Below are positions 63,271 to 64,000 of a stretch of DNA of 64,000 nt, piece after piece; position 1 is the stretch's first letter, and every line of letters starts with the position of its first letter. This stretch comes from Dioscorea cayenensis subsp. rotundata. Taxonomy: Eukaryota; Streptophyta; Magnoliopsida; Dioscoreales; Dioscoreaceae. The translations under genes and the position numbers were made by a program. The notes beneath the pieces are model-generated. The model was not told the origin of the DNA. It worked only from the letters and a program-made list of their open reading frames with translations, and made no database searches. The stretch is from contig NC_052477.1 of assembly GCF_009730915.1 (NCBI RefSeq), positions 1,567,699 to 1,631,698 of the forward strand, read 5' to 3'.

Positions 63271-63492
63271 TTATTTTTAATGAATATTCCAAGAAGTTGG
63301 AATTAACAACATATTCCTTTAAAAAATATTAAAGAGATGTTTGAAGAGTACGCATGTCCCTCTTTGTAGATATATACATATTTATTTTTAATGAATATTC
63401 CAAGAAGTTGGAATTAACAACATATTCCTTTAAAAAATATTAAAGAGATGTTTGAAGAGTACGCATGTCCCTCTTTGTAGATATATACATAG
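63271..63492. repeat. Near-perfect 111-bp tandem duplication
   Basis: TTATTTTTAATGAATATTCC starts copies at 63271 and 63382. Over 110 bases I find no difference between them. It is either very recent or an assembly duplication. Confidence 0.95.
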
Positions 63493-63499
63493 ACAAATC

Positions 63500-63611
63500 T
63501 CTTTCCATATATATATATATATATATATATATCAATAAATAGGCAAATATGTGAACTTACATGTATAAGGAACTACTAACAAACGAAATAACTACAAATA
63601 TGTATGTATGC

Positions 63612-63657
<46 letters not shown>

Positions 63658-64000
63658 AAATGCTACATAGGAAAACATATACACAAAAGTAGAGAGATCG
63701 ACACAAACTACATATATAAAAGAAAGAAAATGCCTCACTTACGTGAGATGAGAGTACATATCCATACATATATACATAGAGAATTATGTAACGTTTGTGT
63801 TAACTGTTTACTCACTACTTTCAAACAACATAACTATATATATATATTAGTACCTAGGAAAACATAAAGTAAGATACACAAAGAAAGAAGAAAGAGAGAA
63901 CTACATGACTATATAAGTAAGAGCAAGCATCTAATGCGAATAATTTAGGGTTAGGGAGGTTGTGGGAATCTCAAGATAGATAAGAATGTTTATCTAAATT
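63500..64000. other. Promoter-side remnant of a further duplication unit, cut by the window end
   Basis: TA runs lie at 63508-63532 and 63620-63650. Then TTAGTACCTAGGAAAACATA is followed by GCAAGCATCTAATGCGAATA and GTGGGAATCTCAAGATAGAT, which match the leader and upstream blocks of the small gene units, but the gene body between them is missing. The unit continues past 64000. Confidence 0.6.

Larger units (their letters stand above)
49396..64000. repeat. Tandem segmental duplication, about five units, invaded by LTR elements
   Basis: The same ordered blocks recur: (1) AAGAAAGTACACA...CATGAACTTATTATTC plus a small gene, (2) TTTATATAGA...GCATCTAATGC...ATCTTAAGATAGATGGGAAT, (3) TGCACTATTTGAT(C/T)AACAACTTCATTT, (4) ATTAAAGAC-T-(C/T)TAAAC...CAAATGATTGATGA, (5) TGAAAGCAAA-TATAGATATT...AATATCCAT. 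Block 3 is at 50477, 51948 and 62157. Block 5 is at about 51220, 52670, 59220 and 62890. Approximate units: 49400-51300, 51500-52740, 52750-54590 plus 59180-59300, 59350-62960, and 63200 to the window end. Units differ by many substitutions, so the duplication is old. Confidence 0.8.

Overview
The window is nuclear DNA of a flowering plant. It has spliced genes with GT-AG introns, very AT-rich spacers, many TA, GT and GA microsatellites, MITEs and LTR retrotransposons. The strongly GC-rich 5' ends of several genes against an AT-rich background suggest a non-grass monocot, but this is an inference from composition and the species cannot be fixed from the sequence.

Layout. 1-5540 is a decayed gene or transposon block with GC-rich pieces separated by TTAAAC-rich AT stretches; part of its minus strand faintly resembles the DUF1985/Ulp1 class of plant transposon proteins. 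5575-7310 holds two tandem-repeat arrays. 9150-15400 (+) is a FANCI (Fanconi anaemia group I) homologue with a two-site E2F-like promoter. 16707-19449 (+) is an LC8 dynein light chain whose intron carries six ~200-bp repeats. 19450-30560 is gene-poor and holds microsatellites, a complete 561-bp hAT MITE, a Tourist-like MITE and a three-unit 237-bp repeat. 30724-33031 (+) is ribosomal protein eL18 (RPL18), with site II and telo-box promoter elements and a coding first exon made only of the ATG. It is followed by a long foldback hairpin and a Stowaway-like MITE. 35939-37396 (-) encodes a TPR protein with a Ser/Gly/Pro-rich, FG-motif N-terminus. 40992-42015 (-) encodes a mitochondrial-type MORF RNA-editing factor, closest to MORF3, with a 2,063-bp solo LTR about 250 bp upstream. 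44961-47868 (-) is a five-exon GH28 polygalacturonase whose first intron holds a SINE.

49400-64000 is a tandem segmental duplication of about five units. Two units keep a small unrecognised gene (49851-50096 and 61554-61790, both -); the others have lost its body. The array has been hit by a solo LTR (52818-54250), a defective Copia element (54591-59179, -) and a 1.4-kb non-autonomous LTR element (60021-61426, -). Matching target-site duplications support each insertion.

Four single-base frame breaks fall in otherwise well-conserved coding sequence: two in FANCI, one in the dynein light chain and one in the small gene. They are either base-call errors in the assembly or real lesions. RPL18, MORF, polygalacturonase and the TPR gene read through cleanly. 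The genes are independent eukaryotic loci with no operon logic. I found no rRNA, CRISPR array or convincing tRNA gene.
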